From NCBI RefSeq assembly GCF_020283565.1, contig NC_060060.1, positions 66,883,257 through 66,947,256 of the forward strand: a DNA stretch of 64,000 nucleotides, read 5' to 3'. Positions 46,753 to 56,953 of this stretch are shown here, piece after piece (position 1 is the stretch's first letter; every line of letters starts with the position of its first letter). This DNA is from Trifolium pratense (Eukaryota; Streptophyta; Magnoliopsida; Fabales; Fabaceae). The translations under genes were made by a program, and so were the position numbers. The notes under the pieces are model-generated. The model did no database searches. It was not told the DNA's origin and saw only the letters and a list, made by a program, of their open reading frames with translations.

Positions 46753-48033
46753 GGGTATTGAACGTCAAGCATCGGGACGTTAAACAAGCGCTGGTTGGGA
46801 GGCAACCCAATGTCTAGAGTAATATTTTGGTAATAAAGCGAGACAAAGTGTTCAACAGCAGCAGAGCAAAAACAGAGGAGGCCTTGAATACACTACGCTG
46901 AGGGCGCAGTTATGTCACGCGCGGCGTGGTGCAATATGGAGGGAAGAGGTTACTATGAATTTTAACCACGCGCGGCGTGAGGTTCTTTCACGCGCGGCGT
47001 GAAGTCTGGACCGAATAAGGTAGCTCTCTGACTAGTGATCACGCACGGCGTAGCACCGATCACGCGCGGCGTGTACAAGTCAGAGAGGACAGTATTTTTG
47101 TTGAAGTTTTCACGCGCGGCGTGATCAAAGTCAACATGACCGTTTGAATTTGGTCAACAAGACCATTTGAAAATCAAGTTCACGCGCGGCGTTGGTGTGT
47201 CTACGTGCGGCGTCGTCTAAAGTCCTCTGTTCTACACAGCTATAAACTCTCCATTCTACACTTGAAGACTCACAAATCATCAAAGTTCAGATTCATCTGC
47301 TTGGTTTTAGGCTCCAGATCTATCAATTTCACTAAGTTCTCAAGTGTGATGTGAAGCCTAAAATCAGTGCAAGTGAATTCAGTCAACCTTCACTCTATTA
47401 TTCAAATCCTAAAAGATTCTTCAGACATCAAGGTGTACGAGTCCTATGCTTGATTTTAGGCCTCATATCTATCATCTTCATCAACATCTCAAGTATGATG
47501 TGAGTCCTAAAATCAAAGCACGTGACTTATGTCAACCTTCGGTTCATCTTTAAAGGAGTGCAAATTGGTTGGTAAGAAGTTAAGAAATTGTGATGGAAAA
47601 GAAAGGAACCCTCCGCTCTCTACTCACTATTGCTATGTTGCTCGTTTTCATTATAGTTTGAAATAATGGTTTGATGTTCTTTGAATTTGCTGGATGAACA
47701 TACTATTAACTCTGAATTTGAATCTGTTCTTGTTTTATTGTGGAATGATTTTTACCTTTGGAATTTGTTTCGATATCTTGGCATGTTCTTTCTATTTACT
47801 TGAGTATCAATTGCTTGATTCTATCCGTGTGTGATTTGTGATACTTTCAGTGCAATAGCTTGTTGCACTCATGTAATCAAGAGGAAAAGGAAGGGAATTC
47901 TCACTTTTTACCGGCTCTTTGATTCGACCTAACCGTGAGGTATTGAGCCAATCACTTCTCATTCTTTCTATGTGATATCAACTCTTGTATTGTCTCTCGA
48001 TTTTGCTTGTCGTCTCTTTATTTGATTGGTAAT
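46753..48033 (+). other. Athila-like 3' UTR / env-position region, non-coding
   Basis: GCTGGTTGGGAGGCAACCCA near 46790 is a phrase I associate with the region after pol in Athila-group elements. No env ORF survives. It carries a second array of CACGC-GCG-GCGTG near-palindromes (46916-47214), followed by two related ~110-base blocks (near 47300 and 47450) sharing 'tcatcaacatctcaagt(g/a)tgatgtga'. Interrupted at 48034; the short continuation is 50126-50172. Confidence 0.6.
46916..47214 (+). repeat. Array of CpG-rich near-palindromes, 3' UTR
   Basis: CACGC-GCG-GCGTG or close variants occur at 46916, 46967, 46989, 47040, 47061, 47111, 47181 and about 47202. The phrase CTCTCTGACTAGTGA precedes one unit here (near 47023) and one in the LTR array (near 40151), so the two arrays share flanks as well as the core. 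Confidence 0.9.
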
Positions 48034-50120
48034 TGTAACACCCAAACCCATTATTTATATATTTCTTCCTTAGTAAAATCTTTTTCAAAATACGCAACGG
48101 AAAATCACATTTAATTTATTGAATGTCGGTTCGAGTATTACACTCCTCTACCAAAATAATACTAATGTTGTTAATTAGTAAAAATACTTGTTTATACAAA
48201 TGTTAAATCAACTAATGTATTTATTAGCTATACAAAACAACCTAGATAAGGAGATTCTATATACATATAAAACCTCTTTTCCCGTGTCACAATCAGAGCA
48301 GAGCTTCACCGACGACTCGACATCGAATACCACAAAACCTGTAAATCTGGACCCCCAACGGTCCAGCACATAACACATAAAAGAGAGTTAGATAACATAC
48401 TCAAATTATACAAGTGTAAGTAAATGGTACTTAAACACTTCTTCATAAAAACATGCATAATCATACATTATACATATACATCACCATCATTCATGCATAT
48501 TCATATATCATGCATATACTTCATTTATCACCTAATCAAACATCCACAAAATACACCAAACATATAGTTTCACGTCGTCTCGGACAATACCAAAACATCA
48601 ACAAATACATTGTTCAGATTATGGTCATGACAGACCCTGCGTTGTTCATTTTATAGTCATGACGGACTCTGCTCCTCACATACGGATTAACAATCAACAT
48701 TTACCAAGTATGTGTCAAACATCATTTATTATAAAATGCACACATAATCCCTAATGCAATCTAATGCTTCACATTCATGTTATGTCCTCTAGACACCTCT
48801 AATGCATGTGGTACCATCGTCTTTATCAGAGTATTTCACCTCCGATATCCGTCTTTATCAAACAAATATAGTTCGATATCCTTCTTTATTGGACAAGCCG
48901 ATATCCCTAAATATTCATGATGCATGCACTCAAACTCATGAATATATTCATCAACAATTTTGGCATATAGCCCGTCAACAATAACGTGGAACACTATCCA
49001 ACGTCCGTCTTTATTAAGATAATCAATACCTTAATATCCGTCTTTATTAGAATAACATAATTCTAATATCCTTCTTTATTAAGTTGATTAACACCTTAAT
49101 ATACTTCATTTATACTTCATACATGATTAACAATCGTTATAAGCATCAACAAGCATCAACAATCATGTAAGAATAAGACACTGATTGAAAATACATGCAA
49201 AGGAAGATAGCAGATGAAAAATTGGTGAAATCTGCAGCATTTTCGCCTGAGGCGCAAAAGTTTACGTTTGAGGCGGAAGTTTTCGCCTGAGGCGCAAAAG
49301 TTTACGTTTGAGGCGCAAAAACATCTGAAAGGTTGGCTGCTCACTGCTCTTCCGTTTCAGGCGGAAATTATTGTGCCTGAGGCGGAAAAACATGCGTTTT
49401 CTACACAAAAACGCCCAAAAATCCCATTTTTCATGTTATAAATCCCAAAAGAGTTTGTATTCAAGTGCTACAAACATATCTAAACACAAAAGGACGGTTC
49501 ATTTCACCGATCTACCATTTTTACTACGAAAAAGTAGAGATTTAACACTTTTACTCAAAACTCTCAAGAACACAAAGTTCTTGAGTTTAATCATCTATAA
49601 ACTTCGTTTTTAACCATTAAATTCGTTCATACATCATGATAAGAGCATGTTAAACATGTTATGAACCTTGGAATCGATTTCCATTAAGAAAATCCATTCA
49701 CAACTAAAACGAAAATGGGGTGGAGGAAGTTCGGGTGAGGAGAAATCGACATTCTCCCCTTCCTCGAGTCACCCACGAATATGAAATCTACTCTCTTACC
49801 TGGATTCGAAGAAAACACGACGAAGATCTCGAATCCCTAGCTCTCCCTTTGCCCTAGCTCCCAAGCTCTCCTCTTCCTCTCTTCAAGAACACAAGAACAT
49901 GAGAAAAATGAATTTCTCTCTCTTTCCTTGCCCTTAATGGGCGCCCCCTCACACACACTCAAGGCCCATTGGGCCTCAAGCCCAATTGGCTTGGCCCAAT
50001 AACGCGTTAACTCACTCTACTCGCTTAATAACTAAAGTATTCGATAAATAACCCTAGTTATTAACTTAATTAAAATATTTTAACACATAAAAATAATAAT
50101 ACGAAAATTGGGTCGTTACA
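48034..50120 (-). repeat. Solo gypsy LTR (family G) with GTAAT target-site duplication
   Basis: On the plus strand it runs from TGTAACACCC to GGGTCGTTACA; GTAAT flanks it at 48029-48033 and 50121-50125. It is 2087 bp and the same family and orientation as 33731-35896. It contains a hairpin array (about 48830-49110) and a GC-rich island (49240-49385) of CGCCT-G-AGGCG words. Confidence 0.92.
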
Positions 50121-50172
50121 GTAATTTTGTCGCACACACGAGGCATGTTGTTTTGGTACCTTTGAGCCTTTC

Positions 50173-50858
50173 TGATACGATCATGAGTTCCCTAAACATG
50201 TGGAAGGAAACTTATAAATAAAATGCACAAAAAAATATTTGGATGAAGATGCTTGAGCCCAACTTGAAGCCCATTTCACATGATAAGAAACATCCTTGGG
50301 CTGAATTGTGGTCTAATAATATTGGACTAAATAAAAAACAATTAAGTCCAATTTTCTTTATTTTTATTGTAATTTTCGTTTTTGGTATTATGAGGGTTTT
50401 TAGATGACCTTTAGTTGCTCCCTAGGCTCTCTAGATGCTTCCTAGTGGTGCACTAAGTCATTATAGTGGCTAGTGGAAATTTATAAGCATGTTAGTGGGA
50501 ATTTTCTAAGTCCTATGGTGAATGTATGGTAGTGAACAATAAATCCTACTATGTAAGGATATGCTATAAATAGGACTATCATGTACTTTTCAAGAAACTC
50601 GGAATATAATCTAATTTGAGGGTTTCTCTTGTGAGAACTTTTCCTTTGTTCTTGAGATAAGAACTTTATAGTGTTGGTTCTACCGGCTGGTCGCGGTTAG
50701 GGTCGCACTTTATTTGATAACTTTGGTTCTACCGGCAGGTCACGGTTAGGGTCAAGTTCCTCTTTTCCTTGATAACTTTGGTTCTACCGGCAGGTCGCGG
50801 TTAGGGTCAAGTTCCTCTTTTACCTGTTTTCAAGACGATCCTAAGCAGTCGCTTATCA
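50173..50858 (+). repeat. 5' LTR of the small non-autonomous element
   Basis: The 686-bp LTR starts TGATACGATC and ends CGCTTATCA. A threefold tandem repeat lies at 50674-50825, with TTGGTTCTACCGG at 50674, 50723 and 50778 and (C/T)GCGGTTAGGGTC following each. A TATA-like GCTATAAATAGG lies near 50563. Confidence 0.88.
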
Positions 50859-50860
50859 GT

Positions 50861-50872
50861 TGGTATCAGAGC
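50861..50872 (+). other. Primer binding site, initiator tRNA-Met type
   Basis: TGGTATCAGAGC lies two bases after the LTR, a copia-type PBS. Confidence 0.88.
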
Positions 50873-50944
50873 TTCGGCTCTTGAAATCAGGTTTGATCTA
50901 TCATTTTTTTATCTTGTTAAAAAAAAAGAGTTGAAAAAAAAAAT

Positions 50945-51850
50945 ATGGAGGAAGAAAAGCATGTCTCCATGAAACATTTGGAGAAGTTATTATTTCAAGA
51001 ATTTCAAAAGCTTCATGAAAAGTTTGATCGCATAGAGAGGAATTATAGAAACAATTATAAAAAAAGAGGAGGAGAAAAGGAGATAGAAGATAGAAGAATG
51101 AAAAGTGAGGGACAAACAAAAAAACATATTGCAAATTTTGATGTATTTTGGGGTAACTTCCAAAATAAAGAGATTGGTAGAGAGAAAAGAAAACAAGAGA
51201 GCAAGGAGAAACTTGAAAGTGAAGTGAAGGGAGAAGAGATTATTGAAAAAGAAATTGAGAACATTTTTGTGGCTATCGAAAATGTCACCATTCCTAAGAG
51301 TGAGAAAGAAAAAGAAGAGATTATTGAAAAAGAAATTGATAGCGTTTTTGTGGCTACCGGAAATGTAATCATTTCTTTTAATAATGTTTATTTTACTTCT
51401 TGTACTCTAGAGTCTTTATCTCAAGGAGAAGTTATTGAAGAAAATAGAAATTCCAATTTTGAGAGAAGTAAAGAAAAGGAAGTAGAGAACATAGAAAATT
51501 GTGATAGAGAATATAATGATGTTATTGTAGTGGAGGAGAAAGAAAATATTGAGAGAAAAGAAGAAAAGAAAAATGAATGTAAAGTAAAGAAAATTTATGA
51601 GAGGAAAATAAACAAGAAGGTTGAAAAGGATGACAACTTTGAGAAGATTGAAGAAAAAAAATTCAACTTGCAAAAAGAAAGGGAATATCCAAAAGAGAGA
51701 ATTTTTGTTACTAATCCTTTAGTTATTTATGCAGGTTTGGATTTGAGGACAAATCCTCTTGAAGAGGGAGAGAATGATACGATCATGAGTTCCCTAAACA
51801 TGTGGAAGGAAACTTATAAAAACAAAATGCACAAAAAAATATTTGGATGA
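50945..51850 (+). CDS. Lys/Glu-rich coiled-coil protein of the non-autonomous element
   Basis: This 301-residue ORF starts 84 bases after the PBS and is the only ORF of the element; its last 25 residues run into the 3' LTR. Residues 1-40 are a probable amphipathic helix (HLEKLLFQEFQKLHEKFDRIE). Most of the rest is Lys/Glu-rich and probably coiled or disordered. A near-repeat of about 27 residues (EIIEKEI..FVA) occurs twice near residues 98 and 124. No zinc knuckle, protease or polymerase motif is present. I do not recognise it; a degenerate gag-like structural protein is one possibility. Confidence 0.5.
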   Translation: MEEEKHVSMKHLEKLLFQEFQKLHEKFDRIERNYRNNYKKRGGEKEIEDRRMKSEGQTKKHIANFDVFWGNFQNKEIGREKRKQESKEKLESEVKGEEIIEKEIENIFVAIENVTIPKSEKEKEEIIEKEIDSVFVATGNVIISFNNVYFTSCTLESLSQGEVIEENRNSNFERSKEKEVENIENCDREYNDVIVVEEKENIERKEEKKNECKVKKIYERKINKKVEKDDNFEKIEEKKFNLQKEREYPKERIFVTNPLVIYAGLDLRTNPLEEGENDTIMSSLNMWKETYKNKMHKKIFG

Positions 51851-52161
51851 AGATGTTTGAGCCCAACTTGAAGCCCATTTCACATGATAAGAAACATCCT
51901 TGGGCTGAATTGTGGTCTAATAATATTGGACTAAATAAAAAACAATTAAGTCCAATTTTCTTTATTTTTATTGTAATTTTTGTTTTTAGTATTATGAGGG
52001 TTTTTAGATGACCTTTAGTTGCTCCCTAGGCTCTCTAGATGCTTCCTAGTGGTGCACTAAGTCATTATAGTGGCTAGTGGAAATTTATAAGCATGTTAGT
52101 GGGAATTTTCTAAGTCCTATGGTGAATGTATGGTAGTGGACAATAAATCCTACTATGTAAG
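51775..52161 (+). repeat. 3' LTR of the small non-autonomous element, 5' part only
   Basis: It matches 50173-50558 with a few small differences (for example ATAAAAACAAAATG against ATAAATAAAATG). It is cut by Sirevirus 1 at 52162. Confidence 0.9.
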
Positions 52162-53177
52162 TGTTGGATATTTGAATTGGCTTAATTTTGCTAAAACAAA
52201 TATACTAACAAGATGTTGGAAAACATGTTACAACATCATATTTGCTAAGGAAATATCGCGCATTTAATGAGAGCATCTGCTATATATGGAAATTCACTTA
52301 AGAGCACGCTTAATGAAGATTTGATCTGATCAGGAGTTTTAAGGATAAGATAAGACTTAATGGTACAACGGTATGATCACACTTATCCTCTAAAGTCCGT
52401 TAAACACTTTTGGAAAGTTTCTATACATTCTTGGTGAAGATCAAAAGAGAATCAGATCACCTTTTATGACTCTCAAGGAGCGTCCTATCAGTTATGAAGC
52501 AAGAGGAGCGTGCTAGTTCATTATATATACGAAGACCAAGCTCAAGACTAAGCATCTCATTGAAAAAGTATTAGTTACACATATTGAGTCTTTGTTGAGT
52601 CTTTTATTATTTGATTGTAATTCTTGCTTGTGGATTCTATAACACGAGTTAAGAAGTGAGTTTATTACTTTAAGGTTACTCCTAAGCTTTGAAGTACGAA
52701 GTTTACCGTGTGTGATTCACTTGAAGCTTTTAAGCAAAAGCGAAGTAGTGTCTTGGTAAGTTGTTGCCACATCATTCCCAACATTGTTTAAACAACACAG
52801 GTTGTGTTGTGTGAGTGGAAGTGAGATGGGATCTCATGTCTAGGAGTTCCTAGGCAGAAGTTGCATGAGTAGTGTCGAGGTTATAAGGCGTAAACCAGGG
52901 GTTTGCTGGAGGTCTTAGTTTGAGGCGTAAATCCTAGGGTTTGCTGGAGGTCTTAGTAACTAGAGCTATTAGTGGATTTCCTTCCTGGATTGGTATCCCC
53001 AGAGTAGGCAGTTGGCTGAACTGGGTTAACAATTACCTGTGCAATTTATTTATTCTCTGTCAGTATTTTATATGTTATATGTTATACAAGATGTGCCAAC
53101 AATAGAAACAACATTATTCATAAAAGTAGTTGTTGGGACATCTTGGGCAACATCATTCTAGTGATACCAGAATTTCA
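52162..53177 (+). repeat. 5' LTR of Sirevirus 1
   Basis: It is 1016 bp, TGTTGGATAT to GAATTTCA. TATATATACGA near 52523 is a TATA candidate. Words AAGATGTTGG and CAACATC near the start, and TGTTGGGACATC near the end, mirror the repeated words of the Sirevirus 2 LTR. Confidence 0.9.
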
Positions 53178-53179
53178 AT

Positions 53180-53191
53180 TGGCATCAGAGC
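53180..53191 (+). other. Primer binding site of Sirevirus 1
   Basis: TGGCATCAGAGC lies two bases after the LTR and is followed by AGGCACCC. It differs by one base from the canonical Met-type TGGTATCAGAGC. Confidence 0.8.
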
Positions 53192-53245
53192 AGGCACCCT
53201 GTTTTGTTATTTTGGGTGAGCTCCAGGGAATTACTTTCGGGTACA

Positions 53246-54665
53246 ATGGATAAAGAAGGAGGGTCAGTGTCTAAACCCCCTTTACTGACAGGTCCTGAGA
53301 ACTATGATTATTGGAAATCTCGTATGGAGGCTTTCATAAAATCAATTGACAGCAGGACATGGAAGGCTGTAATGCGAGGATGGGAACCACCAATGGTTCT
53401 TGACAAGGATGGCAAGAAAACTGATGTAAAGAAGCCAGATGACGAATGGACAAAAGATGAGGATGATCTAGCACTTGGCAACTCCAAAGCCTTGTATGCA
53501 ATTTTCAATGGTGTGGATGCTAACATGTTCAGGCTTGTCAAGAGATGTACTACTGCTAAGCATGCCTGGGAAATTCTGAGAAAAGCTCATGAAGGAACAT
53601 CTAAAGTAAAGCTATCTAAGCTTCAGATGCTCAAAACCAATTTTGAGAATCTCAGAATGAAGGAGGAGGAAAGCATTCATGACTTTCAAATGAATGTGCT
53701 TGACTTTGCAAATTCGTTTGATGCACATGGAAAACCTATCTCAGATGAGGAGCTAGTTGGAAAAATACTCAGATCTTTGCCTAAAAGATTTGATATGAAG
53801 GTGACAGCCATTGAGGAGGCTCATGATCTTTCAAGTCTAAATTTAGATGAACTCATAGGATCACTTCAGACCTATGAAATTGGCTTGAACAGGAGGAATG
53901 AAAAGAAAGATAAAAATCTAGCCTTTGCTTCAAAAAGTGTTGCTGATGACTTACAAATTGAATCTGAAGGTGAAGAAAGCTTAGCTGAGTCTATGGCTAT
54001 GCTTGGGAGACAGTTCAACAAGTTGATGAAGAAAGTGGACCAAAGGCCCAAGTCTAATGGTCGATTCAACAACAACAAACAGTCCAGCTTTCAGAAAAAG
54101 ACAAATGAAGATGAAAGAGGAGTGAGATGCCATGAATGTGAAGGTTTTGGCCATATCAGAACAGAATGTCCAACCTTTCTAAAAAGGCAAAAGAAAAGTC
54201 TTGTGGTTTCATGGTCTGATACAGATTCAGAGGAGGAAGAATCTGCTAAATTTGTTAATGCATTAACAGGAGTTTGTGTATCTGACTCAGAATCATGTGA
54301 TGAGGAGGTAACTTATGAAGAACTAGCTGCTACTTACAAAGATCTTCATAATAGAAGCATAGAGGTTTGCAAAGCATTGGAGAAACAAAAGAAAATCAAT
54401 GGCAAACTGCAAGCTGAAAGAAATGATTTACTCACAAACATTGATAATCTCAACATTAAGGTTGAAGATCAGAGTAGACAAATTCATCAGTTGGAAATGG
54501 AGAAATCCAACCTCCTAGGTAAAATTGTTGAACAAGGTGAAGAAGTGACCAAGTTAAAAGCTGACTTGGATCAAGTCACAAAGGTGGCTAAAATGATGAC
54601 CAAAGGTACTGATGCCTTTGAAGAAATGTTACAAAGACAAAACTATGGGAAACCTAAGTCCATCG
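53246..54665 (+). pseudogene. Gag of Sirevirus 1, truncated by insertion
   Basis: Start ATG 53246 (MDKEGGSVSKPPLL) is preferred over 53204, which is leader. The gag domain follows: NYDYWKSRMEAF near residue 20, KAWEIL-like blocks, HEGTSKVKLSKLQ, and ETYEIGL-type sequence to about residue 215. A CCHC knuckle (CHECEGFGHIRTEC) lies near residue 295, then an acidic stretch (SDTDSEEEES) and a long coiled coil (about residues 365-455). The frame is open up to 54665, where the Sirevirus 2 LTR begins, so the last residues of the 502-residue ORF are encoded by that LTR. It would form the virus-like particle. Confidence 0.9.
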
Positions 54666-55706
54666 TGTTGGGTTTTTGTATGTTGGCTACATTTTGCAAA
54701 AACATATTTTAGCAAGTGTTGAGACATATGTGCTGACCCCAAGTGTTGTGACAAATGTTGGTACACTTTGGAACAACACCTGTCTGTCTGACTGTGCGCG
54801 CCAGCTAGCTGTTATTATTTTCTACTCAATCTTTTGAAGATCTGTTTGAAGAATTGTTTCAAGGTTTCTTACAGAGGAAGGCGCACGTGTTTAATGTGTT
54901 TCAGGAGGCAGCCGAAACCCTAGTTATATTTTCTAAAGGAATTATATTTTTGGAAAATATATTTTTGTGTTTCAAAAATAGAACTATTATTTTCAGAAAT
55001 ATATCAGCTGCTGCCGCAATTCTAGAAGCCCTAATTTTGTCTTGAAGCCCAAGTCGTTCTACTACTATAAATACGAAGGCAAGCATATGGTTTCAAGCAT
55101 CTAAAATCGAGTCTTACAAAGCGTGTGTTTTAGGGATTTTAGAGTGTTAATTGTGAGCCTTTCTTGTGTCTCATTGATGCAAGCTTAGGACCTGAGTTTA
55201 TTGAGTTGTAAGTGTGAACTTCTCCTAAGCTTTGAAGTACGGAGATTGTTCTAGTGTGTTGTGTGGTTTGCTCGCAAGCTTTTAAGCAAGAGTGAATCCT
55301 AGTTTCTTAGGAGTGTGTCTCCACCGTTTGTAATCGTTGAATTGAATAACAACGCTGTCTGTGTTGTTAAGGTGGGAATTGGGACGGGGTCTCATATCTA
55401 GGAGTTCCTAGGTAGAAGTGTCATTGGGTAGTGATTAAGTGAGAAGTTGTAAACGGGTGAGTTTAGCTTCGAAGTAATACTGCTGATAGTGGACTTCATT
55501 CCTGGATTGGTATCCCCCAGAGTAGGCTTTAGGCTGAACTGGGTTAACAACTCTTGTGTGTTATTTACTTTACTGTTTGTATTGTTTTATGTTATTTGCT
55601 CTGTTTATAGACAAGTGTTGGGGCACCGGTAAACAACATCTGTCTACAACAGACAAGTGTTGATACACCTTGATCAACACCTGTCCACTGTGTGCCAGGA
55701 ATTTCA
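54666..55706 (+). repeat. 5' LTR of Sirevirus 2
   Basis: It is 1041 bp, TGTTGGGTTTTTG to GGAATTTCA. A TATA box (TATAAATA) lies at 55066-55073. Clusters of ACAAGTGTTG and CAACACCTGT words lie near both ends (54712-54791 and 55609-55690). Confidence 0.95.
55066..55073 (+). promoter_or_regulatory. TATA box of Sirevirus 2 LTR
   Basis: TATAAATA lies 400 bases into the LTR. It is repeated in the 3' LTR near 63731 and complemented in the minus-strand LTR near 25998. Confidence 0.7.
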
Positions 55707-55708
55707 AT

Positions 55709-55720
55709 TGGCCTCAGAGC
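55709..55720 (+). other. Primer binding site of Sirevirus 2
   Basis: TGGCCTCAGAGC has two mismatches to the canonical Met-type site and is followed by AGGCACCC as in Sirevirus 1. Confidence 0.7.
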
Positions 55721-55775
55721 AGGCACCCTGTTCTGAATTTTAGGGTGAGCTCCAGGGAAACCGTTTCTGGCAAGG

Positions 55776-56842
55776 ATGGACAAAGAAGGAGGGTTTGTTA
55801 CCAAACCACCTCTTCTGGTTGGTGCTTCAAACTATGACTATTGGAAGTCCCGCATGATGGCCTTCCTAAAACAAATTAATAGCAAGACATGGAAGGCAAT
55901 TATGAGAGGGTGGACTCCACCTTGAAGATGGACAAAGATGGTAAACCAACTCTTGAGTTGAAATCTGCTGAAGAATGGTCCAAAGAAGAGGATGAGCTTG
56001 CTCTTGCAAACTCAAAAGCATTATATGCACTATATAATGGTGTTGACAAGCACATATTCAGACTCATCAAAAAGTGTGTCTCTGCTAAGGAAGCTTGGAC
56101 AATTCTTGAGACTGTTCATGAAGGTACCTCTAAAGTGAAGCTGTCAAAGCTACAACTCCTAACCACTAAGTTTGAGAATCTAAGAATGAATGATGATGAA
56201 ACTATTCAGGATTTTCACATGACCATACTTGATTTTGATAATCAATTTGATGCCTTGGGTGAAAAAATACCTGAAGAAAAGCTGGTAAGAAAAATGCTTA
56301 GGTCTTTACCTAAGAAGTTTGACATGAAAGTCACAGCTATAGAAGAAGCAAAGGATATCACAGATATGAAGCTGGATGAACTGGTTGGTTCATTACAAAC
56401 CTATGAGGTAGCTACAAATGAAAAGATGGATAAGAAAAACAAAAGCATTGCCTTTGTCTCAAATGCTGAGGAAGAAGATCAACAGAGTGACACAGAGTCT
56501 GAAAACAGCATCTCTGATGCAATGGTTCTTTTGGGAAAACAATTTAATAAGGTGCTAAAGAGAATGGACAAACGATCTAAGACAGGTGCAGCTGACACTG
56601 GTCGCAACACTTACAGGAATTTTAGAAAACCTGTAACAGATGATAAATCAGCTCCAAATAAAGGTGTTCAATGCCATGAATGTGAGGGGTATGGTCACAT
56701 TAGAAGTGAATGTGGAACCTTCCTGAAGAAACAGAAGAAGGGGATAACTGTAACTTGGTCAGATGAAGATTCTGAAGGAGAAGCTGATACTGCAAAGGCT
56801 ATACATGCATTGACAAGTGTATGTACATCTGACACTGAATAA
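55776..56842 (+). pseudogene. Gag of Sirevirus 2, one frameshift and one stop
   Basis: ATG 55776 (MDKEGGFVTKPPLLVG) opens a frame that meets TGA at 55923-55925, where one T appears to be missing relative to Sirevirus 1. The downstream frame (from 55926) resumes gag homology and contains HEGTSKVKLSKLQ, a CCHC knuckle (CHECEGYGHIRSEC, from 56672) and an acidic tail. TAA at 56840-56842 separates gag from the coiled-coil region and pol, which continue in the same frame. In Sirevirus 1 the corresponding place is open (SESCDEE), so the TAA is likely a mutation. Confidence 0.88.
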
Positions 56843-56953
56843 TGTGAGGAAGAACTGACCTTTGATGAACTTGCTGAGTCATATAAGAAACTGTGTCTGA
56901 AGAGTGCAGAAGTCTGCAGAGTCTCTGAAGAGCAAAAAGAAACAATTACTAAC

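Larger units (their letters stand above)
39863..50172 (+). mobile_element. Athila-like Ty3/gypsy element, 3' LTR not reached
   Basis: The order is 5' LTR (to 41151), tRNA-Asp PBS, gag, pol (protease, reverse transcriptase, RNase H, integrase) and a long 3' UTR. It is interrupted by a solo LTR (48034-50120) and stops where a small non-autonomous LTR element inserts (50173). Gag and pol are in one frame with three nonsense codons. The LTR start is a guess based on TGATGACG, since no 3' LTR is available. Lineage call rests on gag and reverse transcriptase resemblance and PBS type. Confidence 0.85.
50173..52161 (+). mobile_element. Small non-autonomous LTR element, 3' LTR interrupted
   Basis: The 5' LTR is 50173-50858, the PBS 50861, the internal region 916 bp with one ORF, the purine tract GAAGAGGGAGAGAA 51761-51774, and the 3' LTR starts at 51775. 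The 3' LTR is broken at 52162 by Sirevirus 1, whose left target-site copy would be GTAAG (52157-52161). The unbroken LTR continues TATGTAAGGATATGC at 50555. No pol domain is present. Confidence 0.88.
52162..54665 (+). mobile_element. Sirevirus 1, 5' part, interrupted by Sirevirus 2
   Basis: The 5' LTR, PBS and most of gag are present; then Sirevirus 2 starts at 54666 inside the gag frame. The rest lies beyond the right edge. Its LTR is clearly diverged from that of Sirevirus 2 but belongs to the same group and matches the fragment at 2476-3006. Confidence 0.9.
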
